Assembly: GCF_016545825.1 (NCBI RefSeq)
Contig: NC_052614.1
Location: forward strand, 37,232,072 to 37,296,071
Length of the DNA stretch: 64,000 bases
Direction of reading: 5' to 3'
Source: Eucalyptus grandis
Lineage: Eukaryota > Streptophyta > Magnoliopsida > Myrtales > Myrtaceae
In this document: piece after piece, positions 34,721-46,559 of the stretch
Position numbering within the stretch: the stretch's first letter is position 1
How the letters are laid out: each line of letters begins with the position of its first letter
Translations under genes and position numbers: made by a program
Notes under the pieces: generated by a model
What the model was told of the DNA's origin: nothing
What the model saw: only the letters and a program-made list of their open reading frames with translations
Database searches by the model: none

Positions 34721-36021
34721 AAACGTGCGAACCCCTGGAGTGCCATAACTTGGCACAAAGGGAAACTGAAGTGCCATAACTTATGAAAGGTACACTTAAG
34801 TGCCAAAATTTGAGTAAAATGGATCACTTGAGTGCCAATCCAGCCAAAATGCCAACGTGGCATCTTTCCGGCAAAGCAAGCCAAAAACGACGCCGTTTTG
34901 CAAGCTGACGTGGCTAAATAATGCAAAAACAGCGTCGTTTTGGGCTAACGTGGTAAAAAAATAACATAAGAATTAATTTAATTAAATTTAGTTAAAATAT
35001 TAAAAATAATAATTTTAAAATTATAAAAATTTATAAAAATTTATTAAAAAAAAAGGGAAAGGGGGAAGGCGGCTGAGGGATCATCCCTCAACCGCCGTCG
35101 CCGCCGCCCCACCACCGCCGTGAAGGGTCGGTGACGGTGGGGGAGGGTTGGCCGGGGTCGCCGAGTCCCGGCCGGGGCGGCGACCTGGCCGATCGGGGTA
35201 AGGGCTCACGAGCCCTCGCCCGGTCGGCGAGGGTCGGTGGCCCTCGCCCGGAGAGGCCAAGGGCGATGCTCGCCAAGGGTCGCCCCCGGGCGGCGGCTCT
35301 TGGCCCGGCCGGGCGAGGGCCGCCGACCCTTGCCGGATCGGGGCGAGGGCCGTGAGCCCTTGCCACTAGCCACGGATTTGGGGAGGGTCGCCGCCCTCGC
35401 TGGTCGGGCCAAGGGCCGTCGCCCGCTAGGGTAACCCCGGCGGGCGGCAGCCCTTGGCTTGGCCGGGCGAGGGCCGCCACCCTCACGCCGGATTTGGCCG
35501 AGGCGGCGACCCTCGCCCGATCTGGGGCCGGGGCTCGCAAGCCCTCACCGTCGAGGTGGGTCGAGGTCGCCGGCCCCTACCAAGGGCCCTTCGATCTGGC
35601 CGAACCTCCCCTACCATTGCTGGCCTTTCCTAGCGGCGGCGGCCGAGGGCTGATCCCTGTTTGCCTCCCCCTTTCCTTTTTTTTTTTTAATTTTTTATTT
35701 ATTTAGTTTTGAAATTATTATTTTTTAATATTTAACTAAATTTAAATTAAATTAATTATATTTTTTATTATTTTTTTTTACCACGTCAGCCCAAAATTAC
35801 GCCGTTTTTCATTATTTGGCCACGTTAGAGTGCAAAACGGCGTCGTTTTGGGCTCGCTTCACCGGAAAAATGCCACGTCGGTGTTTTGGCTGGACTTTGG
35901 CCGGAGTGGCACTTAAGTGATCCATTTTTCTTCAAATGTGGTACTTGAGTGTACCTTTAGTAAGTTATGGCACTTAAGTGTCCCTTTGTGCCATGTTATG
36001 GCACTTGAGGCGTTCTTTTGC
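34721..36021. mobile_element. Mutator-like element with about 340-bp TIRs and GC-rich core
   Basis: The outer 340 bp or so of both ends are inverted copies. Both include AGTGCCATAAC, GGCACAAAGGGA, AATGGATCACTT, the palindrome-like AACGACGCCGTTTTGCA and GACGTGG. A perfect 10-bp duplication CCTATAGTTT flanks it (34712-34721 region and 36022-36031; one T is shared at the border). A target duplication of 9-11 bp and very long TIRs are typical of Mutator-like elements. No transposase is present. The core (about 35060-35660) is extremely GC-rich. Confidence 0.9.
35060..35660. repeat. GC-rich, palindrome-filled core of the Mutator-like element
   Basis: About 600 bp of degenerate units built on GGCGAGGG, GTCGCC and CCCTCGCC, so short hairpins recur throughout. 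The several open frames on both strands here (for example 35088-35540 minus) come from stop-poor GC composition and show no domain. CpG density is very high compared with the rest of the window. Confidence 0.75.
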
Positions 36022-36583
36022 CCTATAGTTTATATATAGGAGGTCTATCTCAAAAAGAGCTACTGAGCCACCTAAGTTTCGGACTCTCCAGTCATGGGTT
36101 CTAGGTCCTCCATGACACCATCAGGGGTGCGATATTGTGATGTCCCAGGGCGTCACGTACTAATCGCAAACCAAATTATAATTATCATCTTGCCTAACTG
36201 GTAATCTCCTTTAGATAATCTATAGTGTTTACCATTCAAGGTTAGCATGTATAACATGGATTATTTAAAATCTCAAGTTTATATTATGAGGTTATCCAGC
36301 AATCACTCTACCTTCAATTTAAGTATTGGCCAAATCATTCATGCACATAAACAAGATCACGAGAAGCTTCATTTCTTCATATCATCATCACGGCCTACAA
36401 AATGTATCAACCAGGACTCTTTCCATGTTTGTCGCCTATATACACAACATATACATAACAAAAGTAAGGCGTAACAAAAGTCAGGGATAAAGGGTGAGGG
36501 TATCTACTCCATGAGTTCCCACACAAGCCCCCATCTAACAAAAGAAAACAAAAGACAGCCAGCTTCTACATGATCCGAGGAGT

Positions 36584-36904
36584 CTAGGCGCCATTCGTCC
36601 CAGCTCTAGGTCCTCCTGCACCAAAGGGTAAAGGTTTGAATATCTCCCCTTCATGGTTGATAAACCATGCAACGAATTTTATAGGTATCAACTCAGTTCT
36701 ACCATTATCCATCCATAAAGTAGCCTCATACTTGGAGAAAGTCATGTCAATGTCGGGATCATACTCGTCATGAAGAGAAACATCAAGATGTACTATCGCC
36801 CCGTATCGAGCTACTGGCGGCACATCCATGCTATCAATTTGAAAATGTAAGGTATGAGCAACAACTTTGCCCAGTAAAGAATGATAAAACTCTAACTTAA
36901 ACAA
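36584..36904 (-). other. 106-codon open frame inside the X LTR
   Basis: Sense relative to the element. The product has ordinary protein composition, with HFQIDSMDVPPVARYGAIVH and WMDNGRTELIPIKFVAWF. I recognise no family. The copy in the 5' LTR (about 48666-48960) has a stop in place of the Arg-Tyr region and a 1-bp deletion, so only one copy is open. It could be a small LTR-encoded product, a captured fragment, or chance. Confidence 0.3.
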
Positions 36905-37225
36905 TCTATAGCCATCAATATTACAAGGGAATCATGGCCAAACAATTAAAGATACTAAGGTAGGATTGTCACAAGCATAAACGATTGAATATTAACAAAC
37001 CATGTATATAATCACCTTATGAGTATCCATTTCTATGCTTACCTTTCTCAAGCTCAATCTCATATCAAGATGCAATGCAACAACAGTAAATGGACTCACT
37101 CGCCAAGTAGAATTATAGTTAGTGTGCATATAATCCACCCTTGATCAGTCACTAACCGGAATGCTACCAGCCTGATCGAGTTACTTCCAGAAATTACCTT
37201 ATCCGGACTTCCACAATATTTCTAT

Positions 37226-37445
37226 TATGGGCATCTCACTCCGAGGCATCCCGGTATCACACAATCGAGGTCCTCCCAAGACCACTCAGCAAGGGGCATC
37301 TCACTCCGAGGTATCTTAGTATCACACAACCGAGGCATCCTTGATCACACACAAGGGCATCTCACTCCGAGGCATCCCGGAATCTCTCTACCGAGGCATC
37401 CAACACCACTCAGCAAGGGCATCCCAAACTTCCGGGGGCATCGCC
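37226..37445. repeat. GGGCATCTCACTCCGAGG repeat block, X 3' LTR
   Basis: Imperfect tandem units of 55-90 bp containing GGCATCTCACTCCGAGG, TATCACACAA-CGAGG and ACCACTCAGCAAGGG. The 5' LTR has a shorter version at about 49335-49530. Confidence 0.75.
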
Positions 37446-38946
37446 GGTATCTCTGTACCGATGGGTTCATTCACTCACTTATGCACACGTTTCACACTAC
37501 CACACCTTTGATTAATGCATTTATCGTATATAAAAGAAAAGACTCCAAAGTATCTAACTATATATCTAACTCTCATGAACCTAGCACACGTGCGTGTCCC
37601 AATTGTAAGATAAAACCCATTACGTCATGTCCCATTTCATGCCGAACAGATATTTACCCCATAATTAAGCACTATGCACCGCACTCATTGCACACGCATG
37701 ATACTATATGCACTTATATCTCAAATAAGATATGAGACTTACTCTTATATGACTAACATCTAATATATGTTCTCGGGTCCAGACAGTTTACTAGCTAAAT
37801 GTACAGTTTCGGTTTCGGACACAGAAGGTATATTAATTCTTGTCGAAATACTACCAAATTTTAGTATGTCGTGTTTAAGACATAGACTGACAATTCCCGT
37901 GAAGAAACATAAGTCTAATTCTCACTGTATTAAGAGTAACAATTGCCATAATCTTTACTAGCACCCTGTATCGACGTCCAGATTCTTTATCTACAAAGAA
38001 AATTGTTTCACTAGCCAAATCTTATCCATTGATTCTCAAATTTTGACACGTAATTCCTTAAGATGTTTTCTACAATTTTCATTCAGGATTCGAAGTTCAA
38101 TTCTAACTAGGTAAGTACAGAAAATTCGTATAATCAATAAAGGTCAAACCGTTTCTCACAAAACAGTTTACTGGTTTTACCAAATTCACTTCTATCTCTA
38201 CGTTTTTATATTCATATGGTTATAACTAAGTTCCTAATTCTATCTAATGGATGTTTTATCATGTAGAATGGTTCCTTTTATATTTTCATCAATATACATA
38301 AAGAAAATAATACAAAACAGAAGACTCCCTAACCGTATTCTCCTAGAACAGAATAGGTATACACGATTCCTTCACTCCTAGCCCGACCAAACCATTTATT
38401 TTTCCACAAGTCTCTTCTACAACACTTCATTTCTTAATCACAGCAACTAAGAGTAACTTCAGCAAGTTTTCTCAACAAAGAATCCTTTCGCAGCTTGGCT
38501 CAAAGTATATATCCACACTTCAACTCACACATCACAACATTCACCTCATTTCTTCACTCGGCAAACATCTCTTCACTTTGCTCAATCAAAACAGCCAACT
38601 CTCATCAAGTTTTCGAAGCATGCAAGACTCAAAAGCAACATGCAATGGCTTCTACCTTCATTCTAACAGTTACTAAGCTTAGATTAACCACAAAACAGCA
38701 ACTACAAATCAAATCCTTCACTGTTTGGTTAGATCCGCAAGCTTTCTTGACAAAATAATGGATAACTTTTAATTTAGAGTTATATCTTTCTTTACCTTGC
38801 TTCAGCTACTAAACAACACAAAGATGCTTCAAGATCAACACCAAAATTTCGCATGCAAGAAGAAGAAATCGCTGGTCTGCTTCTGGTTCTTCACTGCTGG
38901 ATCGAGAGAAAACGAGAAGAAGAAGATGAAGATGGGTTTCTCGGTT

Positions 38947-38954
38947 TTTATATA
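38947..38954 (-). promoter_or_regulatory. TATA box of the X 3' LTR
   Basis: Minus strand CTATATAAAAACC just downstream of a (CT)n tract and upstream of an A/C-rich leader. The same place in the 5' LTR reads TCAATTTAAAAACC, without a TATA box. Confidence 0.6.
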
Positions 38955-39701
38955 GAGAGAGAGAGTTCCGAAACTTAAGAGGGGAAATAGGCTACAAGCT
39001 AATCCCTAGGCTAGACTAATGATGAGATTTTCTAATGATTATGTTTTCTTGAGTTGATGGTTTTGGTTTCTAGAGGAAAGAAAACCGTGGGTGTCGAGTA
39101 CAAGGAGAAACGAGAGAGAAGTGTGTGGCCTCCAAGTTTGATCTCTCAATTTCAATTTGTCTCTAGTCCGTGTCGTTAGCCAGTTCATCAGTTTCTAATG
39201 TTTTTCACTTAGTTCCCTTTCGATTCCATTAGATTTCATTTCTATTATAATCATATAAAGTTATGAAATTATATGACATATTAACCACTTAGTGTTAGTC
39301 TATAGAGAATTCATCACAAGAAATGCTAAAGTTAGCAATTGATATTAGCATTATAATCATTAATCAAATTATCATAACTATAATCTATAAACTTAGTTGA
39401 AAATAAAATCACTCGGGCCTAAATATTCGTCTCGGCCCAACAAAGGCTTAATCTATAACAATCCGGCTCACTAAACTAGATCTACAAATCTAATAATTCG
39501 AACCTTGGCCCGCTTCAAGCCAAGTCCAAGCCCATAATCTCTCATTAGACTTCTCATGTCAAATTCGTGTGGCCCACTTATTTCTCAAGCCCACACATTT
39601 CTCACGATCCATCAGGTTCACTTTCTGGCCCAATCTAATTAATCTAAGTTCCTAATGACCTAATTACACTAATGAAGGTTGGTGAAATTTGGGATGTCAC
39701 A

Positions 39702-39716
39702 ACTCTCCCCTACTTA
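39702..39716 (-). promoter_or_regulatory. Polypurine tract of X
   Basis: Minus strand AAGTAGGGGAGAGT immediately before the 3' LTR start TGTGACATCCC. It is the plus-strand primer site of Gypsy elements. Confidence 0.8.
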
Positions 39717-39748
39717 AAAAATTTCGTCCTCGAAATTGAAGTCTTACC

Positions 39749-40200
39749 TCACTCATTGAAAAGCTGAGGATACTTATGCTTGATCTCTTCCTCACTTTCC
39801 CAATTTGCTTCCTCCGAATCATGGTATCGCCACAAAATTTTGAGCAAAGGTATAGTCTTGGTCCTTAATACTTCCTCTCTTTGATCCAAAATTTTCACAG
39901 GCTCTTCTATATATCTAATTCTTTCATCTATTTCTAGTACTTCAAAATCTAACACATGAGTTGGATCCGGCTCATATTTCCTAAGCATAGATACATGAAA
40001 AACATCATGAATACTGGATAGCTTCGGTGGTAATGCTATTCTATATGCTAACTCTCCAATCCTTTCTAATACTTCAAAAGGTCCTATAAATCTGGGGCTC
40101 AACTTTCCTTTCTTTCCAAATCTTGACACATTCTTCATAGGTGATACTTTCAAAAATACATGATCTCCTACATTGAATTCTAAAGGTCTACGACGTTTGT
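39749..40200 (-). pseudogene. pol: X integrase C-terminus and chromodomain
   Basis: The minus-strand product has LSPRFIGPFEVLERIGELAY (the integrase C-terminal barrel), then HDVFHVSMLRKYEPDPTHVL, then a chromodomain-like end with ILDQREEVLRTKTIPLLKI and WESEEEIKHKYPQLF. This C-terminal chromodomain defines chromoviruses; in the family it is thought to guide insertion to particular chromatin. The tail itself looks intact, but upstream pol is broken. The same domain is found in Y (54770-55036) and Z (58644-59093). Confidence 0.88.
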
Positions 40201-40293
40201 CTGCATAACTCTTTTGTCTACTCTGAGCTGTCCTGAGTCATTCTCGTATAGTCTTCACTACTTCCAATGTAATCTGAACTATTTATGGTCCTA

Positions 40294-41065
40294 TCAGCTT
40301 CTGCTCTCCAACTTCATTCCAGCAAATAGGGGTTCTACAATTCCTACCATATAGAGCTTCAATGGAGCCATACCAATGCTTTGTTGAAAACTATTGTTAT
40401 AAGAAAATTCCACTAAATGTAATTTCTCATCCCAATTTCCTTTGAAATCAATGACACAGGCTCTCAGCATATCTTCCAATGTTTGTATAGTCCTCTCTAA
40501 TTGTCCGTCTGTCTGTGGATGAAAGGCAGTACTATATTGGAGTTTAGTTCCTAGGGCAAGTTGAAGACTCTTCCAAAAATTTGACGTGAGTCGCGGATCT
40601 CGATATGATGTTATGGTCACAGGAACACCATGTAGTCTTACTATTTGTCTAACATAGAATGTGGCATACTTCTCTAGTGAATAGTCTACTCTTACAGCTA
40701 AAAAGTGTGCTGACTTTGTTAATCGGTCTACTATTACCCAAATTGAGTCATGTCCACTTGAAGTCCTTGGTAGTCCTTGTACAAAGTCCATGGTTATATG
40801 TTCCCACTTCCATTCTAGAATTTCCAACGGCTTTAGTAATCCTGCAGGCTTTCGATGTTCAGCTTTCACCTGTTGACATGTCAGACATCTTGCAACATAC
40901 TTAGCAATATCAGTCTTCATTCCATTCCACCAAAAATATTGACGAAGGTTCCTATACATCTTTGTACTTCCTGGGTGAATACTATAACTACTACGAGGAG
41001 TTTCGGTTAGAATTTCTCTCTTCAATTCATCATTACTAGGCACACAAAAATGTCCATTGAATTTA
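40294..41065 (-). pseudogene. pol: X integrase, zinc finger and catalytic core
   Basis: The product has the HHCC region (SIHPGSTKMYRNL, then CLTCQQVKAEHRKPAGLL), the first catalytic Asp (ITMDFVQGLPRT), the second region and the final Glu ([15 protein letters not shown]). At the second catalytic site the usual Ser-Asp-Arg is Ser-Tyr-Arg (40597-40608), so the DDE triad is broken. The first His of the HHCC finger also appears to be lost. It begins at the border of solo LTR S1, which separates it from RNase H. Confidence 0.85.
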
Positions 41066-41899
41066 TGTCACGCCCCGATCCTCGGGAACACACCCATCCT
41101 TCTGCATGGTCGATTTTAGAATGCGATATCCCAGGACTATGTATCGCCAACCCTTTCATTCTTATACACATGCGGAAGCAGTTATGAAATCCCCAGACAA
41201 TAAAACAATTGGATAGAAAAGTTGGCCATATTTTTCATATTGAAATTCACAACCACTTTTATATAGAGCATAACTCGAAGAGCTTCACAAAACTATTCGC
41301 GACTTTCTAATTTCACTCTATTCACATCCAAACATGATTCCCAAAAGAGGATGGGACCTCAGTCCTCATCTGATCGTACTTAGGATCCCTTTCCGGATCA
41401 TCTTCTTCTTCAAAAATCTCTCTCCTCCTCAGGTTTCACTTCAGTGTTCTCCTTCTCCGATTCCTCCTCCTCGGGCTCACCTACGGCCTGAAATGTTGTC
41501 CCACAACCGGGATAAGACTACGTCTCAGCAAGTTCACCCCACTAAGGCCCGATTAGTAAACCATTATACTATAGGCTGCCTAAACACGCATAGGTCAAAG
41601 GACTTACCTTGGCCTCAGATTCCACCTGCAAGTTAGTACAATTCATAATAGGCACCCACTTATTTAAACAAATCGAACCAGTCGATTACATGTCACCCAA
41701 TTTGTTTCAGTCCCAACTTGCAATTTAAGGTTATACACAGATGCTTCATATATCACATCAAACATTCAATCAATTCACGATAACAGATCAAATCGTTGAT
41801 CAATCGACTTTGTCGATTACATGTTAGTCGGACCATCTTTAGGTCATTCCCACTCACACCATGATTCCCAGATGGTATACTCAGTCACCAAATCACATG

Positions 41900-42190
41900 T
41901 GTTTCTCGGGCGTCGTTTTCGCCAATGACATACCGATCATTGACACTGTGCGTTCTTTAAGGCGCCATTTTCACTAGTGATATCCTCAATCACCGAACCC
42001 CGTGTCCTTTCTAGGGTGCCGTTTTCGCCAAGGTGACATCGGCAATAGACAACATCGTGAGTTCTTTAAGGCGTCGTTTTCACCAGTGATATTTCCTTAA
42101 TCACCGAACCACGTTTGTCTATAAGTCATTCACGTGCATTCTTAAAGGCGCCGTTTTTGCTAGTGATACTTCCAATCACCGAACCACGTA
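41900..42190. repeat. GGCG-CGTTTTC repeat block in S1
   Basis: Four to five imperfect units of about 70 bp with GGCGCCGTTTTC, AGTGATAT and CAATCACCGAACC. It occupies a similar place in the LTR to the other blocks in X and W but its sequence is different. Confidence 0.7.
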
Positions 42191-42399
42191 TGTCCAATAA
42201 CATCATATCTGATTGTTCTCAGCCAATAATGTTCTCAATTAGGTCTCACCATTCCCTCTACTATATAGCCCATCAACGTAATTGGCGCTATATACTCATA
42301 CTCGGCCATTTACCAATCAAATAATTAACAATCAACTCAATAAGGACATATCATAAAATTCAAAATTTAATTCAATTCCATACAAATTGAAGCTCAATT

Positions 42400-42660
42400 C
42401 AATAAACGGACAATACCATGACGATCAACACGAAATTCCGGTCACCGGCCATCCCGGTTGAATTTCTGGAAAAATAAATAAATAAATAAATAAATTCGAA
42501 AATTAAATAAATAAATACAATAATTTCAATTTAACACAACATAGAGCTCGATTAAATAAATAGACTGCACCACGATCATCAGCATAAAATTCAGGTCACC
42601 GGCCATCCCGGTTGAATTTCCGGAAAAATAAATAATTAATTAATTAATTTGGAAAATTAA
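42400..42660. repeat. Duplicated TCACCGGCCATCCCGG motif and AAAT runs in S1
   Basis: Two copies about 165 bp apart of a segment with CCATGACGATCA, AATTC-GGTCACCGGCC and ATCCCGGTTGAATTTC, each followed by ATAA/AAAT repeats. Single related copies are in Y (near 53010) and W (near 61263). Confidence 0.7.
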
Positions 42661-45021
42661 TAATTAATTATTAAAAATCCAATTTAGGCCCGAATTGCCT
42701 AATTGAAGCCCGCTAAGGGTTGAGAAAAATCCTGAGATGCTTTCAATAAATAGTAGACTACGTCCACTTGCTAATTGCACAATCAAAATGTCTAATATGC
42801 ATCACAATTGTCTAATAATCACTAATCTATTCTAATCTAACCACCTAATTGCATTTAATTAAATCTAACCAATCCCTAAGCATAATTAGCAAACTAAGCA
42901 GGGATTAGTGAGATTACTCACTTGGTTAAAAGCGGAGACCGAATCACCGTGACGGCGGCGCGACGGCGGCACGATGGCGGCCGAACTTGGGCTTGCGATG
43001 ACACCAATGGGCTTGGACCGGGCCAAGAAACCTTGCAAGCCCACACCAATTGCTGGGCTTAGATTGAAAGTGCTTGGGCTTGCTGAAAACAGAAACTTGC
43101 TGGGCCTCACTGAATTGGACCGGGCTTGAAATAGGCTGAAAACTGTTGGATTGGGCCTGATTGAAATTAATGGGCTGAACTGCAGCTTCAAACTGGGCTG
43201 AACCACAACTGAACATGGGCTTCAAAACTGGACTGGCCTTGCAGGCTTGCTGGACTAAAATATCTCTTTCAACAAAACGGGTCACTTGCTCTAAATTATC
43301 CTCTCATTGCTGGGATGATTTACTAAATCTTTGGGCCGAAGTTGCTGCTGAAGACATGCGGGCCGTAGACTGCAGGAAATCACGGCTTGCTTCGTGGGTG
43401 GACGACAAGCTTCCGTGGAGAGTGGGCGATGGAGTCAACTTCGGTGGCCGCATGAACTGACTTGATGACCGAGAGTGTTGCAGGGAAATGAAACGTGAAA
43501 GTGGAGGAGGACGCCTGGCAGCTTGGGCTCTTCGTTGCTGGATGGATGACCGGCAAAATGAAGACACGAAGAGGCTGATGGTCTTCGGTTGACTGAGGAG
43601 ATGCATGGATCAACGAGCTGCAGGCGTGAAGACCGAAGGGAATAGCAGCTCGATAGCTTCGTGGGCTTTGCTTCTTCGTGGGGTGTAACTCGCGAATGAA
43701 GGGGATGGAACGCTCGGCTGCTTCGGTCAACGTTGAGGCGTTCTGCTGGGTCTTGAAGAACACGCTTCGCTGGGCCAAGCTTCACTGGATGAACTGAAGA
43801 TGCGCGGACGAAGAGAGCTGCAGCGTGGCGTCACGGGCGTGGCAGAGTCGAAGCTGGAATAGCTTCGGTTGAGAGAAAACCGATGAAATCGGAGCAACTG
43901 GCTGGCGGAAGTGAAGCGGTGGATGAGTCGATGAAATGATGGAGTCAAGAGCAGGGGTCTCGCTTGCTGAAGATTGACCGAAGATGGCTGGGCAGCGGAC
44001 GTGTGGCCAAGAGTTGCGGGGGATGCTCGGTGGGGGTGTTCGCGAGAAGAGAAATGAAGAAGCTGCTTCTTCCTTTGAACCAATGAAAAGAAGAAAAATA
44101 AAAAAGGAAAGACACCTAAGGGATGTCGGCCGAATGAGGGATAAACATTGACTCTAGTCAATGAAATAAAGCCCAAGAAGATAATCCTGCAGAGGCTGTC
44201 GGTCAGGGGGATTCCGCGTGCGCGAGTGGATGGGGAAGAGAGAGAGACCGGCGAGACTTGCTGAAGAAGCTCAAAGAAAATAAAGAAAGTCATCACACTT
44301 ATCCACTAAATTGAAGGCTTTGTCCCCCAACTAGCCCTCAACTTATCTCAATGTTTCTTATTACCTTCTTTCATAAAATTCATCAATAATCCAAATCTTG
44401 AAGTCCAAAAATTGCTGCCTTATTCTAGGTCCGAATTTCATTAAACTTTGGCTTTGATTTTATCCTCAACTTCACCAATTTGAAGTCCAATTTCGTCGAA
44501 GAAAAATCCCAAACATTTCCACAAATTCCCATCACCCAGTAGCTCGGCTTAGAAGTCCAAATTTTCTTCAATTGAGCCCATCCGAATTTCCGCTATTTTC
44601 CACGACGTCCGAATTGATTTTCTGTAAAAATTCCAAACTCGACGGAATTTCTCTAATAGACAGGACGGCATCCTAAAAATGAATTGTGATAAGCTCGAAC
44701 GTTTGATTTCCAAAACTGAATTCAACTTCTGGTTAAAATTGATCGAATGCGATTTTAGTCTGATCCGACCTATCGGGTAGCTTTTAGGGATTTTACCGCG
44801 GTTATATCCCTTAACGGCTTCACCCAATAGATTGGTTAACTCGTGAGTGATCAGCTCAGAGAAAAAGGACCATAGGCACGCCGGCGAAATGCCCATTTCA
44901 TATATTTGGGACGGGATCGAAATTCGGGATGTCACAACACTATCCCATCATTCGAGATTTGAAAATCCAACTTCTTTCCCTTCAAAGCTTTATCTCGAAT
45001 TTTCAATATTTCAGGATCTGA

Positions 45022-45726
45022 CTATTGTAAGGTCTTAATGCGCTGTATAACTTCAGGTTCAACTCTTAGTGCAACTATCATACCTACAGATTCACTCACC
45101 TCAACCTTGAATTCAGAATTTGAAATTGCTTCCAATAGATTCCATTCTTTAACCATCATATTGGCTACTCTCATCGCCAAGTTCCTACTAAGTGCATCTA
45201 CCACTTTGTTAGCTTTTCCTGGGTGATACAAAATTTCACAGTCATAGTCCTTAAGTAATTCTATCCATCTCCTTTGCCTCATGTTCAATTCCTTCTGAGA
45301 GAATATGTACTTTAAACTCTTGTGATCCGTAAAAATTTCAAATCTTTCTCCATAATGATAGTGCCTCCAAATCTTTAAAGCAAAAACAATAGCAGCTAGC
45401 TCTAAGTCATGAGTAGGGTAATTCAATTCATGTGGTTTCAATTGTCTCGATGGATATGCTATAACTTTCCCGTGTTGCATAAGAACACAACCTAATCCTT
45501 CATGATAAGCATCACTATACACCACAAAACCTCCAGATTATATGGGTATTGTTAACACTGGTGCCGTCGTCAATCTCCTCTTGAGTTCTTGGAAACTTTG
45601 CTCACATTCCTCTGACCAATCAAATTTTGAATTCTTCCGAATCAATTGTGTTAATGGTCCTGCAATTCGAGAAAATCCTTCTACAAATCTTGGGTAATAT
45701 CCAGCTAAACCTAGAAAACTTTGTAT
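45022..45726 (-). pseudogene. pol: X RNase H and RT-RNase H connection
   Basis: Minus strand: after the RT palm come the connection segment (FLGLAGYYPRFVEGFSRIAG) and RNase H with its acidic residues in [31 protein letters not shown] and [13 protein letters not shown], then [15 protein letters not shown]. The RNase H frame 45022-45525 is open. Upstream, stops at about 45538 and 45728 interrupt the polyprotein. Confidence 0.87.
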
Positions 45727-46393
45727 TTATGTCATTGTCAATGGTCTAGGCCAATTAATCACAGCCTCAACTTTAACTGGATCCACTGATATTCCTTCAT
45801 CGGTCACCACATGTCCTAAAAATGTCACTTGGTCCAACCAAAATTCACATTTACTAAATTTAGCATACAGTTTGTGTTCTCTAAGAGTTTGCAATACAAT
45901 CCTTAAATGTTCTTCATGTTCATCTTGTCCCTTTGAATACACCAAAATATCATTTATAAAGACTATCACAAATTGGTCCAGAAAAAGGCTTAAATACTCT
46001 GTTCATAAGGTCCATAAAAGCTGATGGGGCATTCGTTATTCCAAATGGCATAACCAAAAATTCATAGTGTCCATATCTAGTTCGAAAAGCTGTTTTAGGA
46101 ATATCCTCCTTTCTTATCCGTAATTGGTGATATCCTGATCTTAAGTCAATCTTTGAGAAAACTGATGCTCCCTGCAATTGATCAAATAGATCATCAATCC
46201 TTGGTAATGGGTACTTATTTTTAATTGTCACTTGGTTCAATTGCCTATAATCAATACAAAGGTGTAATGATCCATCTTTCTTTCTGTCAAATAACACTAG
46301 TGCACCCCACAGAGAAACGCTTGGTCTAATAAATCCCTTGTCAAGTAATTCTTGTAATTGTACCTTCAATTCCTTTAATTTTGTCAATGCCAT
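45727..46393 (-). pseudogene. pol: X reverse transcriptase, frameshifted, active site changed
   Basis: The first part (46393-45950) has [35 protein letters not shown] and [15 protein letters not shown]. The second (45969-45727), one frame away, has the catalytic box and [21 protein letters not shown] 1-bp shift near 45965 splits them. The catalytic FIDD is FIND (45949-45960), so one of the two metal-binding aspartates is Asn. Both changes alone would stop activity. The order and motifs are those of Gypsy RT. Confidence 0.9.
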
Positions 46394-46559
46394 CCTATAA
46401 GGAGCTTTTGATATGGGTTATGTACCAGGTGCCAATTCAATAGTAAACTTAACCTCTCGCTCTGGGGGTAATCCTATCAATTCCTCGGGAAATACATCAG
46501 AAAATTCTTGTACTACAAAGATATCCTCAAGTTGTACTTCCTTCTTGGTTTTTGTTGAC

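Larger units (their letters stand above)
34495..36135 (-). repeat. Y 3' LTR, first part (U5-side end)
   Basis: Starts TGTCACGCCCTGAACC, sharing with S1 (41066) and W (56506) the TGTCACGCCC start and a CACATGC-GAAGC motif about 100 bp in. The block is interrupted by the Mutator-like element at 34721-36021. It ends at the target duplication of X (gatat, 36131-36135). Confidence 0.75.
36136..39701 (-). repeat. X 3' LTR, 3,566 bp
   Basis: Minus strand TGTGACATCCC...GGGACATCACA. It pairs with 48237-51831. It contains a promoter TATA box (38947-38954), a repeat block of GGGCATCTCACTCCGAGG units (about 37226-37445) and an open frame at 36584-36904. Confidence 0.92.
41066..44936 (-). mobile_element. 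Solo LTR S1 of a Tekay-type element, in X pol
   Basis: A 3,871-bp block that on the minus strand starts TGTGACATCCCGAATTTCG and ends GGGGCGTGACA, like the LTRs of Y and W. It has no internal region. X pol stops on one side and resumes on the other. The flanks attta (41061-41065) and acact (44937-44941) do not match, so the target duplication was lost or the insertion was followed by rearrangement. GC-rich open frames at 42886-44296 lie in its transcribed leader and are not genes. Confidence 0.8.

Noticed and set aside
35088..35540. 150-codon Arg/Pro/Ala-rich open frame
   Set aside because: It lies in the GC-rich, stop-poor core of a Mutator-like element; frames on both strands are open and the product is low-complexity.
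37226..37445. Regularly repeated GGCATCTCACTCCGAGG, at first sight like a spaced repeat array
   Set aside because: The spacing and units are irregular, it lies in a plant LTR and its partner LTR has the same block; it is an LTR tandem repeat, not CRISPR.
42886..44296. Several long overlapping open frames on the minus strand, Ser/Pro-rich, up to 189 codons
   Set aside because: They lie inside solo LTR S1, in the region corresponding to the GC-rich leader of Y (near 53400) and W (near 62600). The frames are not conserved there and no domain is visible.
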